Shown: positions 41,999 to 52,221 of the stretch, piece by piece
How positions within the stretch are numbered: position 1 is the first letter of the stretch
Layout: each line of letters begins with the position of its first letter
NCBI RefSeq assembly: GCF_900115595.1
Contig: NZ_FOXA01000005.1
Coordinates: 1 to 64,000, forward strand
DNA length: 64,000 nucleotides
Reading direction: 5' to 3'
Source of the DNA: Tranquillimonas alkanivorans
GTDB taxonomy: Bacteria > Pseudomonadota > Alphaproteobacteria > Rhodobacterales > Rhodobacteraceae
Made by a program: the position numbers and the translations under genes
Notes under the pieces: model-generated
Database searches by the model: none
What the model saw: only the letters and a program-made list of their open reading frames with translations
Told to the model about the DNA's origin: nothing

Positions 41999-42306
41999 CG
42001 GTCCTCTCCGGCAGTAAATTTTCGGAATTGGGAAGGGTGCGCGAAAAGGCGGCGCTCATAGGCGCGCGAGGACGGTCAGCGTCGCGCCGAAGAAGCGCCA
42101 GGGCAGGCGCGCGCGGTCGTCCATGTCGAAAATCGGTCCCATGACGGCGGAATTACAGGGGCACGCCGAGTCTCGCAAGGGGCACGAGGTGCACCAGCGC
42201 CGGCGTCATGTCCGGTCGAACCGTTGGGGCGTGGCGAGCCGAGCGCGCACCGGCGCTTGCCCACCGGGATGCCGCCCCTAGGATGGCAGCGGGCAGGGGA
42301 GAAAAG

Positions 42307-43647
42307 ATGGAAGGGGATTTCGCCACTTACCTCGATCAGCTTCGGCTGTGGTGGGCCGCGGCCGAAACGTCGCTGCGCAACCTGCTCTTGCCGTCGAGGC
42401 TGCAGCAGATCGCCATCCTGGCGGTGGTCCTGGCCGCATCATGGGGCCTGAAGCGCTGGGCCGAGCCGCGGATGCGGGCTTGGATGCATACGCTCGAGGG
42501 CTGGCCGCGCTGGCGGTTGCGCGTGCTGCTAATCCTGAACAAGCGCATGCAGCTCATCTTCTTCGTCGTGCTGTCCTGGGCGACCTACGGCGCAATGCGC
42601 ACCATCTATTTCTTCCCCTCGCGCAGCTACCTGATGGAACTCGTCGCCACGATCGCCACCGCACTCCTGCTGGTGGTGTTCGCGACGCGCCTGGTGCGCA
42701 ACCCGGTGCTGCGCAGCCTCGTGCGGTGGTTTCTGTGGATCTGGGTGATCCTCTACTACCTTGGGCTGACGGGCGACGCGGCGGCGTTCCTCGACAGCCT
42801 TGCGGTCGAGCTGGGCGATGTGCGGCTGTCGGCGCTGATGTTGCTGAACGCGCTGATCGTTACTGGGCTGTTGCTGTTCTTCGCGCGCCTCGTGGCGCAG
42901 AGCGGCGCGGCGCGGGTGCGGCGCAACGACAGCCTGTCGCCGTCGATGCAGGTGCTCGTGGTCAAGATCCTGCAGATCGTGGCCTACGGCGCAGCCTTCC
43001 TGATCGGCGTGCGGGCGGTGGGGGTGGACCTGACGGGTCTCGCCGTGTTGTCGGGCGCCATCGGCGTGGGTTTGGGCTTCGGCTTGCAGAAGGTGGTGTC
43101 GAACCTCGTCTCGGGCGTGATCATCCTGCTCGACAAGTCGATCAAGCCCGGCGACGTGATCTCGCTGGGCGAGACGTTCGGCTGGATCAATGCGCTGGGG
43201 GCGCGCTACGTCTCGATCACCACGCGGGACGGGAAGGAATACCTGATCCCGAACGAGGACCTTATCACCGGACAGGTGGTGAACTGGTCGCATTCGAACG
43301 ACTATGTCCGGCTCGATATCTATTTCGGCACCGCCTACGCCAACGATCCGCACCAGGTACGGAAGGTGGCGATCGAGGCGGCGTCGCGGGTCGAACGTGT
43401 GATCGCCGCGCGGCCGCCGGTCTGCCATATCGTGGGCTTCGGGGACTCTTCGGTCGACTATATCCTGCGGTTCTGGATCACCGACCCCACAGGCGGTCTG
43501 ACCAACATCCGCGGCAACGTCTATCTGGCGCTTTGGGACGCGTTCAAGGAAAACGGAATCTCGATCCCGTTCCCTCAGCGGGAGGTCAAGGTGCTGGAGG
43601 GGTCGCGGCTGGAAACGAGTCCAGGGGCCCGCGAGGTGCGGGGCTGA
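42307..43647 (+). CDS. MscS-family mechanosensitive channel
   Basis: 446 aa from the ATG at 42307 behind GGGGAG. About five N-terminal hydrophobic segments precede the conserved MscS core: GVGLGFGLQKVVSNLVSGVI (pore helix and beta-domain start), KPGDVISLGETFGWINALG and LIPNEDLITGQVVNWSHSND. It releases ions and solutes under membrane tension. The N-terminal extension puts it among the larger MscS-like proteins, not minimal MscS. Confidence 0.9.
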   Translation: MEGDFATYLDQLRLWWAAAETSLRNLLLPSRLQQIAILAVVLAASWGLKRWAEPRMRAWMHTLEGWPRWRLRVLLILNKRMQLIFFVVLSWATYGAMRTIYFFPSRSYLMELVATIATALLLVVFATRLVRNPVLRSLVRWFLWIWVILYYLGLTGDAAAFLDSLAVELGDVRLSALMLLNALIVTGLLLFFARLVAQSGAARVRRNDSLSPSMQVLVVKILQIVAYGAAFLIGVRAVGVDLTGLAVLSGAIGVGLGFGLQKVVSNLVSGVIILLDKSIKPGDVISLGETFGWINALGARYVSITTRDGKEYLIPNEDLITGQVVNWSHSNDYVRLDIYFGTAYANDPHQVRKVAIEAASRVERVIAARPPVCHIVGFGDSSVDYILRFWITDPTGGLTNIRGNVYLALWDAFKENGISIPFPQREVKVLEGSRLETSPGAREVRG

Positions 43648-43656
43648 CCGCGGCCC

Positions 43657-43920
43657 TCAGTGGTTGCGCAGCGCCTTGATCAACTCGTCCTTGGTCATGT
43701 CCGACCGTCCCTCGATCCCGATCTCCTGGGCGCGATGGTACAGGTCGTCCTTGCTCCAGTCCTCGTACGAGCCGGACTCGCCGCCTTTCTTCGACGGGTT
43801 CATGTCCTTGTTCGCCTTGGCGTTGGCGATGCGGGCGGCCTTTTCCTTCGATTCGCCCTGCTTGCGCAGTTCCTCGTAGGTCTTGTCGTCCTTGATCTGC
43901 GCGCCATGATCCTTGGTCAT
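43657..43920 (-). CDS. Small Rho-N/plasmid-stabilisation-like protein
   Basis: 87 aa, highly charged. The C-terminal WSKDDLYHRAQEIGIEGRSDM-MTKDELIKALRNH pattern matches the Rho termination factor N-terminal (SAP-like) domain; the N-terminus is Lys-rich (SKEKAARIANAKANKDMN). Such proteins are common stress-related small proteins in alphaproteobacteria. It is convergent with the MscS gene, with 9 bp between. Confidence 0.8.
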   Translation of the reverse strand: MTKDHGAQIKDDKTYEELRKQGESKEKAARIANAKANKDMNPSKKGGESGSYEDWSKDDLYHRAQEIGIEGRSDMTKDELIKALRNH

Positions 43921-44015
43921 CGAATGTCTCCCTCGTAGCGTGTTCCCGGCAGGTCAATCCTCTGTCGCCGCGCGCGGTTCCGCGGGGCAGGGCGCGTGGA
44001 ACGGAGTGAGCGAGC

Positions 44016-44858
44016 GTGGGCAGCACGTCCAATGAACGGCAGAATACCGACGGCGAGGAAGCGGCCGAGCACTCGGTCGAGGACGCGTCGCGCCTCTCCG
44101 CGCGCCTGATCTACGAGGTCATCCGCCGCGACGGCCATGACGAGATGACGCGCCCGGTGCAGTCGCTAGTCTTCTCGGGTCTGGCGGCGGGGATCCTGAT
44201 CAGTTTCTCGGTGATCGGCGAGGCGATCTTCCGTACCTACATCCCGCCCGTGACCTGGCGCTTCCTGATCGAGAACGTGGGATATACCTTCGGCTTCCTG
44301 CTGGTGATCATGGGCCGAATGCAGCTGTTCACCGAGAACACCATCACGACGGTTCTGCCGCTGATGGCCCACCCGTGCAGGCGCAACGTGCTGCTGGTGC
44401 TGCGGCTGTGGACAGTTGTGCTGACGGCGAACACGGTCGGCGCCTTCGTCGCCGCGGGCTTCCTGTATTATTCCGGCGCGTTCCAGCCTCAGATGATGGA
44501 GTCAGTTCACGCACTGTCCGAGCACGCCATGAGCTTCGCGCCGCTGGTGGCCTTCGCCAAGGCCATGCCGGCGGGGGTGCTGGTGGCGGCGATCGTGTGG
44601 ATGCTGCCGACCACGCCGCGCAATCCGTTCTTCGTCATCCTCACCTTCACCTGGCTGATCGCGGCGGGGGACTTCACGCACATCGTCGCCGGTTCGGTCG
44701 AGATGGCATACCTGATCATGACCGGCGACCTTGGGCTCGTTTACGCGGCCTTCGGGTTCTTCGTGCCCGTCCTGTTGGGGAATGTGGCCGGCGGCACGGC
44801 GGTCTTCACCATGATCACCTGGGCGCAGGTGAAGAACGAGGTAGAGACCAGTGGCTGA
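44016..44858 (+). CDS. Formate/nitrite transporter-family protein
   Basis: 280 aa, GTG start at 44016. About six membrane spans, with FNT features LVFSGLAAGILISFSVIGEA, a glutamine/asparagine-rich turn FTENTITTVLPLM and GDLGLVYAAFGFFVPVLLGN. The hydrophilic N-terminus of about 40 residues is YfdC-like. Probably a passive channel for small anions; the substrate is unknown. Confidence 0.85.
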   Translation: MGSTSNERQNTDGEEAAEHSVEDASRLSARLIYEVIRRDGHDEMTRPVQSLVFSGLAAGILISFSVIGEAIFRTYIPPVTWRFLIENVGYTFGFLLVIMGRMQLFTENTITTVLPLMAHPCRRNVLLVLRLWTVVLTANTVGAFVAAGFLYYSGAFQPQMMESVHALSEHAMSFAPLVAFAKAMPAGVLVAAIVWMLPTTPRNPFFVILTFTWLIAAGDFTHIVAGSVEMAYLIMTGDLGLVYAAFGFFVPVLLGNVAGGTAVFTMITWAQVKNEVETSG

Positions 44859-44921
44859 GACTGTGGAAGCCGCGTCCGCAGACCGTTAAGGTTCATGGGG
44901 AGCAAGGGAGATTCAGGGCGC

Positions 44922-46727
44922 ATGACCATCCATTCCGCCGCGCGGGCGCGCATCGTTGCCGGGCTCGCGCTCCTCATCCTCGCGCCGCTGGCGACGCCGG
45001 CGGTTGCGCTGGAACGGCTCGTGTTCCGGACGCCGGGTGCGGACGAGAACCTGCGCGAGGACCTGATTAGCTCTTCGCTGGTGGCCGAGGCGGCGCAAGA
45101 GGGCGTGGACGACCCGCAGGAGCTTCTGGCGGCCGCACAGGCGGATTACGGGCGGCTGGTCGGCGTGCTCTATGCCGAGGCCCGCTTCGGCGGCATCGTA
45201 AACATCCTGCTCGACGGCAGGGAGGCCGCGGACATCGCGCCACTGAACACGCCCGCCGACATCTCGACCATCACCGTTGAGGTGCAGCCGGGAACGCTTT
45301 ACCGCTTCGGCACCGCGAGCGTGGCGCCGCTGGTGCAGGGCACCGAGCTGCCCGAGGAATTCGCGCCGGGCGAACCGGCCTACACCCCCGCCATAGAGGA
45401 CGCGGTCGACGCGGCGGCGGCGGCGTGGCGGCAGGTGGGCTTCGCGCAGGTGGACGTGGCCGAGCAAAGCATCGTCGCCGACCACGCCGTCGAGCGGCTG
45501 TCGGCCCAGGTGCGGCTCGATCCAGGGCGGCGCCTGCGCTTCGGGCAGCTGCGGCCCGAGGGGTTCAGCCGCGTCCGGCTCGAACGCATCGTCGAGATCG
45601 CGGGCCTGCCCACCGGCCAGATCTATGACCCCGACGAGCTGGAACAGGCGGCAGGACGGCTGCGGCGCACCGGCGCCTTCGGCTCGGTCACGCTTCAGGC
45701 CGCGGAGGTCGCGGGCCCGGACGACCGGCTCGACTTCACCGCCATCGTGACCGAGCAGAAGCCGCGGCGTTTCGGCTTCGGGGCCGAGATCTCGTCGATC
45801 GACGGGGTGACGCTTTCGGGCTTCTGGCTTCACCGCAACCTGCTGGGCGGGGCCGAGAGGTTCCAGGTCAATGGCGAACTGGCGCAGCTCGCCTCGGACA
45901 CCGGCGAGGACTATACCATCGGCGTCGCGCTGACCCGGCCCGCCACCTTCGGACCCGACGTCAACCTGCGCGTTGCGGCCGAGCTGGAACAGCTCAACGA
46001 GCCCGACTTCACCTCGCAGTCCGGCACCGTCGGCTTCGCGCTCGAACGCATCGTCTCGGAGGAGACGACGCTCGAGGCCGGGCTCGCCTATCGCTTCAGC
46101 CGTGTCACCGACGACGCCGGTACGCGCAACTACAGCCTGCTCAGCCTGCCCATCGGGGCGGTGCTGGAACGGCGGGACGACCCGCTCGACCCGACCGAGG
46201 GCTATTTCGTCGACGCCGAGCTCGAGCCGTTTCTGGGCTTCAACGACGCGGACAACGGCGGGCGTTTCACCATCGACGCCCGCGGCTATCGCGGGTTGGG
46301 CGAGGATGACCGCGTCGTGCTGGCCGGCCGCGCCTTCGGCGGGTCGATCTTCGGCGCGGATTTGCAGGGCGTGCCCAACGACTTCCGCTTCTACTCGGGC
46401 GGCGGCGGCACCGTGCGGGGGCAGGATTACCAGGCGCTGGGCGTGACGCTACCCGACGGTGTCGAGTCGGGCGGCGCGAGCCTTCTGGGTCTTTCGGCCG
46501 AGGCGCGCGTGGGCGTGACCGACCGCTTCGGCGTCGTCGCCTTCGCCGATTGGGCGACGGTGGGGCCCGAGGCGACGCCCTTCAGCGACGCCGACAGCCA
46601 TTCGGGCGCCGGGCTCGGCGTGCGCTACTTCACCCCCATCGGCCCGATACGGCTGGACGTCGCCGCCCCGGTCAGCGGCGGCGGCAGCGGCGTGGGCATC
46701 TATGTCGGGATAGGACAGGCATTTTGA
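44922..46727 (+). CDS. tamA: Translocation and assembly module TamA (Omp85 family)
   Basis: 601 aa from the ATG at 44922; a start at 44895 has no clear ribosome site. Signal peptide with cleavage after PAVA, then POTRA-type domains (about res 30-290), and a C-terminal beta-barrel with VRGQDYQALGV and ending GVGIYVGIGQAF, a terminal aromatic residue as in outer-membrane proteins. Acts with TamB to insert outer-membrane proteins. Overlaps tamB by four nt. Confidence 0.92.
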   Translation: MTIHSAARARIVAGLALLILAPLATPAVALERLVFRTPGADENLREDLISSSLVAEAAQEGVDDPQELLAAAQADYGRLVGVLYAEARFGGIVNILLDGREAADIAPLNTPADISTITVEVQPGTLYRFGTASVAPLVQGTELPEEFAPGEPAYTPAIEDAVDAAAAAWRQVGFAQVDVAEQSIVADHAVERLSAQVRLDPGRRLRFGQLRPEGFSRVRLERIVEIAGLPTGQIYDPDELEQAAGRLRRTGAFGSVTLQAAEVAGPDDRLDFTAIVTEQKPRRFGFGAEISSIDGVTLSGFWLHRNLLGGAERFQVNGELAQLASDTGEDYTIGVALTRPATFGPDVNLRVAAELEQLNEPDFTSQSGTVGFALERIVSEETTLEAGLAYRFSRVTDDAGTRNYSLLSLPIGAVLERRDDPLDPTEGYFVDAELEPFLGFNDADNGGRFTIDARGYRGLGEDDRVVLAGRAFGGSIFGADLQGVPNDFRFYSGGGGTVRGQDYQALGVTLPDGVESGGASLLGLSAEARVGVTDRFGVVAFADWATVGPEATPFSDADSHSGAGLGVRYFTPIGPIRLDVAAPVSGGGSGVGIYVGIGQAF

Positions 46728-49700
46728 GACGTATCGCGACTTCCATCGCGCTGGCCACGGCGCTTGTCTTTCCCGCCGCGGCGCAGGAGGACGAGGACGA
46801 CGGCGGCGGCTTCCTCGAGCGGCTAATCGAGGACAACCTGTCCTCGGCGGGCCGAGAGGTTGAAATCCGGGGCTTCCGCGGTGCGCTGAGCTCGCGCGCC
46901 TCGCTCGAACTTCTGACCATCTCCGACGACGAGGGGGTCTGGCTGACCCTGCGCGACGCCGTGCTCGACTGGAACCGCGGTGCATTGCTGCGCGGGGCGC
47001 TGGAGGTCCAGGAACTGTCGGCGGCCGAGGTCATCGTGGAACGGCGGCCCGCCGCGCAGCCCGGGGCCGACCTGCCGCCGGCCGAGGCGCAAGGCTTCTC
47101 GCTGCCCGATCTGCCGGTGTCGGTCGACGTCGACCTGCTGAACCTGGAGCGCGTCGTGCTGGGCCAGCCCATCCTCGGTGAAGAGGCGGCGGTTTCGGTT
47201 TCGGGCGCGGCCGAGCTGGCAGGAGGCGAGGGCGAGGCGCAGCTGGCCGTCGAACGGGTCGACGGTCAGCAGGGTGCTCTGACGCTGGAGGGCGCGTACT
47301 CCAACGACACTCAGGTCCTGGCGCTGGACCTCGCGCTTGACGAGGGGCCGGACGGCATCGCGGCCAAGCTGCTGGATCTGCCGGGCCGCCCCTCGGTCGC
47401 GCTGTCGGTCGAGGGCACCGGCCCGCTGTCGGACTACGCTGCCGAGATTGCGCTGGCCACCGGCGGCGAGCCGCGGCTGGACGGCACGGTGTCGCTGCAG
47501 ACGGAGGGCGAGGGCGACGCGCAGGTGCGGCAGTTTTCGGCGGAATTGGGCGGCGATCTGGCCCCGGTCTTCAGCCCCGAGTTTCGCCCCTTCTTCGGCG
47601 ACGACATCGGCCTGGTGGCCGAAGGCAGCATCTTCGCCGACGGGCGGATAGAGATCCCGCGCATCCGCATCGACGCGCAGTCGCTGAACCTTGCCGGCGA
47701 GGTCGTCATCGGCGCCGACCGCCTGCCGCAACGCATCGACGTCGAAGGCGAGATCGCCTCGCCCGAGGGCGGGCCGGTCTTGCTGCCGGTGGGCAGCGAT
47801 CTGCGCGTGCAGCGCGCCGGGCTCGACGTGTCATTCGATGCCAGCGAGGGCGAGGATTGGACGGGCGAGATCGTGCTAGACGGGCTTGAAACCCCAGCCG
47901 GCGATTTCGGCCAGCTGGCGCTGACAGGCACCGGCCGCATCGCGACCGAGGACGATCAGCAGGTGGTGACGGCCGACTTCGATTTCGCGGCCGAGGGCGT
48001 GACTCTCGAGCAGGGCGACGCGCAGGCGGCGCTGGGCGAAAGCGTGACCGGCGATGCCGCGCTGCGCTGGCGCTCGGGCGAGGCGATCGTGCTCGACAGC
48101 CTGACGCTGCAGGGGGAAAGCTATCGTCTTGCGGGCGAGGCGACCATCGACCCCACGGGCGAAGGCATCACCGCCTCGGCCGAAGCGGCGCTGTCGGCTC
48201 AGGATCTCTCGGCATTCTCCGGCCTCGCCGGACGTCCGCTAGACGGCTCAGCCGAGCTGGCGCTGGACCTCGAGGCCGGGCTGCTGGCCGGAACCTTCGA
48301 CGTCGCGCTGGAAGGCACGACGACTGACCTGGAGATCGGGCAGCCGCAGCTCGACGGCCTTCTGGGCGGCGACGCGCGGCTGGGGTTGAACGCCACACGG
48401 GACGAGACGGGCACGCGGGTCGAGGCGCTCGAGTTGATCGCCGAAGGCGTGCAGGTCAGCGGCTCCGCCGACCTGAGCTCCGAGGCCGGCTCGGTCGATC
48501 TTGATGTGCGCATCCCCGACGCCTCGCGCGTGGATCCGCGCATCGAGGGGCCGGCGGTTCTGGATGTGACGGCGCAGCTTCAGGACGGCGCGTGGCAGTT
48601 CGACTTGGAAGCCGAGGGCGCGCAGGCGGCGGTTTCGGCCGAAGGCCGGGTGACGGAGCTGGATGCGCCCGCGCCGCTTGTGCGGGCCGAGGCAGCGGTG
48701 ACGGCGCAGGACCTTTCGCTCTTCTCGGAAATCGCCGGGCGTCCCCTTTCGGGGGCAGTGTCGCTGACGGCGCAGGGCTCGGCCCGTACCGACCTGAGCG
48801 ACTACGACGTAACTTTCGACGGCGCATCGCAGTCGCTCGAAGTTGGCGTGGATATCGCGAACCGCCTGCTGGCCGGCGGGACGGAGCTTTCCGGCAGCGT
48901 CGAACGCGAAGGCGCGGGCGTGCGGGTGAACAGCCTTTCGGTGGAAAATCCGCAGCTGACCCTGTCGGGGCAGGGACTTTATGCGCCCGGCGTCAGCACC
49001 GGTTCGGCCGAGTTCCGGTTGGCCGAGACCGGGCTGGTCGTGCAGGGTCTCAGCGGCCCCGTCGCGGGCGACGCGCAGGTTGAGGAGGTCGAAGAAGGTT
49101 GGCGCGTGGCGTTCGACGCCGAGGGTCTGGGCGCCGATGTGAACGGCTTGATGGATATCACCGGCCTCGAGACCGAGGCGCCACGGGTCGAGGGTGAAGT
49201 CGCGGTCGAGGCCGACGATCTGTCACGCTTCAGCGCCCTCGCCAACCGCGAACTGTCGGGTGCGGTGGACCTGCAGGCCGAGGGCTTCGTCACCGCCGAC
49301 CTGCAGAATCTCGACGTGGTGCTCAACGGCACGACCAGCGACATCGGCGTCGGCCAGCCCGAGGCCGACCGGCTGCTGGAGGGGACGACCGAGATTGCCA
49401 TCGCCGCCGCGCGCTCGGGCGAGCGGATCGAGGTGGACCGCTTCCGCGTCTCGAATCCACAGATCACCGCCAGCGGCGAAGGCACCTATGCTCCCGGAGC
49501 CGGACGCATCGTCGCCGATATCGACGTGCCGCAGACGGGTGCGATCCTGCCGCAGCTTGACGGGCCGGCCGAGATCGACCTGCGTGCGCAGGAAGAGGAC
49601 GGCACTTGGCAGGTGGTGCTGGATGCCAGCGGACCGGACGTCGCGCTTCAGGCGGATGTGGATGTCAGCGACATCCCCTCGGGCGCGCCGCTGATCGCGG

Positions 49701-51511
49701 GGCAGGCGTCGCTGCGGGCGGACGAGCTGTCGCGCTTCAGCCAATTGGCTAACCGCCTGCTTTCGGGTGCGATCCAAGCCGAGATCGCGGGACAGGCGCG
49801 CACGAGCCTCGACACGTATGATGTCTCGGTGGACGTGAATGCCACCGGGCTGTCCATCGGGCAGGCCGATGTCGACCGGCTGCTGGGCGCGACGACGACC
49901 ATCGACCTAGCCGTCCGGAAGGACAGTGCGGGCGCGCCGATCCAGGTGGAGGAGTTCGCGCTGGACACGCCGGCGCTGACGGCGGCGGCCGAGGGGCTTT
50001 ACGGCGCCGAAAGCACCAGTCTCGACGTCTCGGCCCGGCTGGCCGACATCGCGCCCTACGCGCCGGGCTTCACCGGGCCCGTGACGCTGTCGGGCAACGT
50101 CTCCGAAGCGCCGGGTGCGGCGGTGGCGCTGGATCTGGACCTTGGCGGGCCGGGCGGCACGACTCTCGCCGTCGACGGCACGGTGAACCCGCAGACGCAG
50201 CGGCTGAACCTCGACGTGCAGGGCGGCGCGCCCCTGGGGCTTGCCAACCGCGTGATCGAGCCCCGCTCCATCGACGGACGGCTCACCTTCGACCTGTCGG
50301 TCGAGGGCCCCCCGGCATTGTCGTCGGTTTCGGGCACCGTCGCGACCGACGGCGCACGCGCCGTGCTGCCCGAACTCGACGCGGTGTTGAACGACATCGA
50401 CGCCACCGTGCGCCTGTCGAACGGCAGCGCCACCCTCAACGTTACCGCGCAGAAGCAGAGCGGTGGCACCCTCTCGGCGGCGGGGCAAGTGGCTCTGTCG
50501 GGCGCCTTTCCGGCGGACCTCGCCATCGAGCTGTCCAGCCTCGACGTGCGCCAGCCCGGGCTCTACACCACCAGCGTTTCGGGCACCGTGAACGTCGACG
50601 GGCCGCTGACCGGCGGCGCCCTGATTTCGGGCACGCTGCGGCTGGGCGAGACCGAGCTGCGCATCCCGTCCGGCGGGCTGGGCGTGTCGGGGCCCGACTT
50701 CGACATCCAGCACGTGAACACGCCGCCGGCCGTGCGGCAGACCCTGCAACGGGCGGGGCTTCTGGACAAAAACGGCCGCTCCACCGCGAACGGGGCCGGC
50801 GGAGGGGGCGGTCGGGCCTTCCGCCTGGACCTGAACGTCGTGGCCGAGAACCGCATCTTCATCCGCGGTCGCGGACTGGATGCCGAGTTGGGCGGCAGCC
50901 TCAGGCTCAGCGGGACGACGAACAACGTCATTCCGTCGGGCCAGTTCGAGCTGATCCGCGGCCGGCTGGATATCCTTGGCCAGCGCTTCGTGCTCGACGA
51001 GGGACGCGTGACGCTCGAGGGCGACTTCACGCCCTTCGTGCGGCTGGTCGCAAGTACCGAGGCCGAAGACGTAGACGTATTCATCGTGCTCGAGGGGCCG
51101 GTGAACTCTCCCGACATCGATTTCCGGTCGCAGCCGGAACTGCCGCAGGACGAGGTTTTGGCGCGGCTGCTCTTCGGGCGGTCGATCACCGACATCTCCC
51201 CGCTCCAGGCGGCGCAACTCGCCTCGGCCGTGGCGACACTGTCCGGGCGCGGGGGCGACGGGTTGGTGAGCCAGATCCGAAACGAGTTCGGCTTGGACGA
51301 CCTGGACGTGACGACGGACGAAGAGGGCAACGCCGCGCTGCGGGCCGGCGCCTATATCTCGGAGAACATCTATACCGACGTGACCGTGGACGCCGAGGGC
51401 GAGGCCGAGATCAACCTCAACCTCGACATCACGCCCGAGGTCACGGTCAAGGGCGGTGCAGCCAACAGTGGCGAGACCAGCCTCGGTATCTTCTATGAGA
51501 GGGACTACTGA
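46724..51511 (+). CDS. tamB: Translocation and assembly module TamB
   Basis: 1595 aa from a TTG at 46724 (TTGA overlap with tamA). Signal anchor RRIATSIALATALVFPAAAQ, then a long beta-rich AsmA-like/DUF490 protein spanning the periplasm. The C-terminal TamB domain holds DVDVFIVLEGPVNSPDIDF, LPQDEVLARLLFGRSITDI and ends ETSLGIFYERDY. Four internal repeats of about 160-175 aa are marked by variants of DLSRFSALANRELSGAVDL. A TTG start is uncommon, but no better one fits. Confidence 0.92.
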   Translation: MRRIATSIALATALVFPAAAQEDEDDGGGFLERLIEDNLSSAGREVEIRGFRGALSSRASLELLTISDDEGVWLTLRDAVLDWNRGALLRGALEVQELSAAEVIVERRPAAQPGADLPPAEAQGFSLPDLPVSVDVDLLNLERVVLGQPILGEEAAVSVSGAAELAGGEGEAQLAVERVDGQQGALTLEGAYSNDTQVLALDLALDEGPDGIAAKLLDLPGRPSVALSVEGTGPLSDYAAEIALATGGEPRLDGTVSLQTEGEGDAQVRQFSAELGGDLAPVFSPEFRPFFGDDIGLVAEGSIFADGRIEIPRIRIDAQSLNLAGEVVIGADRLPQRIDVEGEIASPEGGPVLLPVGSDLRVQRAGLDVSFDASEGEDWTGEIVLDGLETPAGDFGQLALTGTGRIATEDDQQVVTADFDFAAEGVTLEQGDAQAALGESVTGDAALRWRSGEAIVLDSLTLQGESYRLAGEATIDPTGEGITASAEAALSAQDLSAFSGLAGRPLDGSAELALDLEAGLLAGTFDVALEGTTTDLEIGQPQLDGLLGGDARLGLNATRDETGTRVEALELIAEGVQVSGSADLSSEAGSVDLDVRIPDASRVDPRIEGPAVLDVTAQLQDGAWQFDLEAEGAQAAVSAEGRVTELDAPAPLVRAEAAVTAQDLSLFSEIAGRPLSGAVSLTAQGSARTDLSDYDVTFDGASQSLEVGVDIANRLLAGGTELSGSVEREGAGVRVNSLSVENPQLTLSGQGLYAPGVSTGSAEFRLAETGLVVQGLSGPVAGDAQVEEVEEGWRVAFDAEGLGADVNGLMDITGLETEAPRVEGEVAVEADDLSRFSALANRELSGAVDLQAEGFVTADLQNLDVVLNGTTSDIGVGQPEADRLLEGTTEIAIAAARSGERIEVDRFRVSNPQITASGEGTYAPGAGRIVADIDVPQTGAILPQLDGPAEIDLRAQEEDGTWQVVLDASGPDVALQADVDVSDIPSGAPLIAGQASLRADELSRFSQLANRLLSGAIQAEIAGQARTSLDTYDVSVDVNATGLSIGQADVDRLLGATTTIDLAVRKDSAGAPIQVEEFALDTPALTAAAEGLYGAESTSLDVSARLADIAPYAPGFTGPVTLSGNVSEAPGAAVALDLDLGGPGGTTLAVDGTVNPQTQRLNLDVQGGAPLGLANRVIEPRSIDGRLTFDLSVEGPPALSSVSGTVATDGARAVLPELDAVLNDIDATVRLSNGSATLNVTAQKQSGGTLSAAGQVALSGAFPADLAIELSSLDVRQPGLYTTSVSGTVNVDGPLTGGALISGTLRLGETELRIPSGGLGVSGPDFDIQHVNTPPAVRQTLQRAGLLDKNGRSTANGAGGGGGRAFRLDLNVVAENRIFIRGRGLDAELGGSLRLSGTTNNVIPSGQFELIRGRLDILGQRFVLDEGRVTLEGDFTPFVRLVASTEAEDVDVFIVLEGPVNSPDIDFRSQPELPQDEVLARLLFGRSITDISPLQAAQLASAVATLSGRGGDGLVSQIRNEFGLDDLDVTTDEEGNAALRAGAYISENIYTDVTVDAEGEAEINLNLDITPEVTVKGGAANSGETSLGIFYERDY

Positions 51512-51561
51512 GGCAGGAACCGCGCCGGCGGGCGCCGGGTTGATCCTGCCGGAGGGATGAC

Positions 51562-52218
51562 ATGACACACAAGCTGAGCGATCTTCTGAGCTATGGCGGC
51601 AAGGCCGACGGCGACACGTTCCCGGTGACGGCGCTGTTCCACGAACCGGCGACGCAAAAGCTACGCTACGTGGCGCTCGACATCGGTGGCTGGCTTCAGC
51701 GGAACGAAGTGCTGGTCGAGGCCGAGCGGATGGGCCAGGTCGACCCGTCGGCCAAGACGTGGAACGTGCGGCTGGCGAAGGACGAGCTGGAAGGCGCGCC
51801 GCACTGGGATCACGTCGATCCCGCCATGGCCTTCACCGCCTGGCCGCCGCTGATCGTTGGGCCGTTCGGGGGCACCTACTCGCCGCTTTTGATGCAGGCG
51901 CAGCTGGCGGCCGAAAGCCACGACGCCGAGCGCGAGAACCCGGAAGGCCTGCCCGAGGAGGCGCTGCGGGACGAGCAGGGGCGCATGCACCAGCTCGAGC
52001 AGACCGAGGACTGGCTGGGCCGCGAGGCGCGGACGCAGGACGACGGCTACCTCGGCCGCGTGCACGATGTTGAGTTCGACGACCCGCCACGCACCCTGCT
52101 GAACCTTCTGGTCGAGCGTGAGAGCGGCGCCATCGTCTCGGTCCCCGCGGCGAAGCTGCGCCGGGTGGACGAGCAGAACCGCGCCGTCTTCAACGGGACC
52201 GTCGCCGATTACGCCTAA
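51562..52218 (+). CDS. PRC-barrel domain protein
   Basis: 218 aa with a strong GGAGGGATG site. Two PRC-barrel-like beta segments: YVALDIGGWLQRNEVLVEAERM near the N-terminus and DDGYLGRVHDVEFDDPPRTLL with ESGAIVSVPAAKLRRVD near the C-terminus. Cytoplasmic; PRC-barrels support RNA metabolism or stress roles. Convergent with the glutamine amidotransferase, with 3 bp between. Confidence 0.85.
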   Translation: MTHKLSDLLSYGGKADGDTFPVTALFHEPATQKLRYVALDIGGWLQRNEVLVEAERMGQVDPSAKTWNVRLAKDELEGAPHWDHVDPAMAFTAWPPLIVGPFGGTYSPLLMQAQLAAESHDAERENPEGLPEEALRDEQGRMHQLEQTEDWLGREARTQDDGYLGRVHDVEFDDPPRTLLNLLVERESGAIVSVPAAKLRRVDEQNRAVFNGTVADYA

Positions 52219-52221
52219 GCC

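Noticed and set aside
49907-51568. 553-aa minus-strand ORF across the end of tamB
   Set aside because: Composition (His, Arg, Gly, Gln) and lack of any motif mark it as a codon-bias shadow of tamB.
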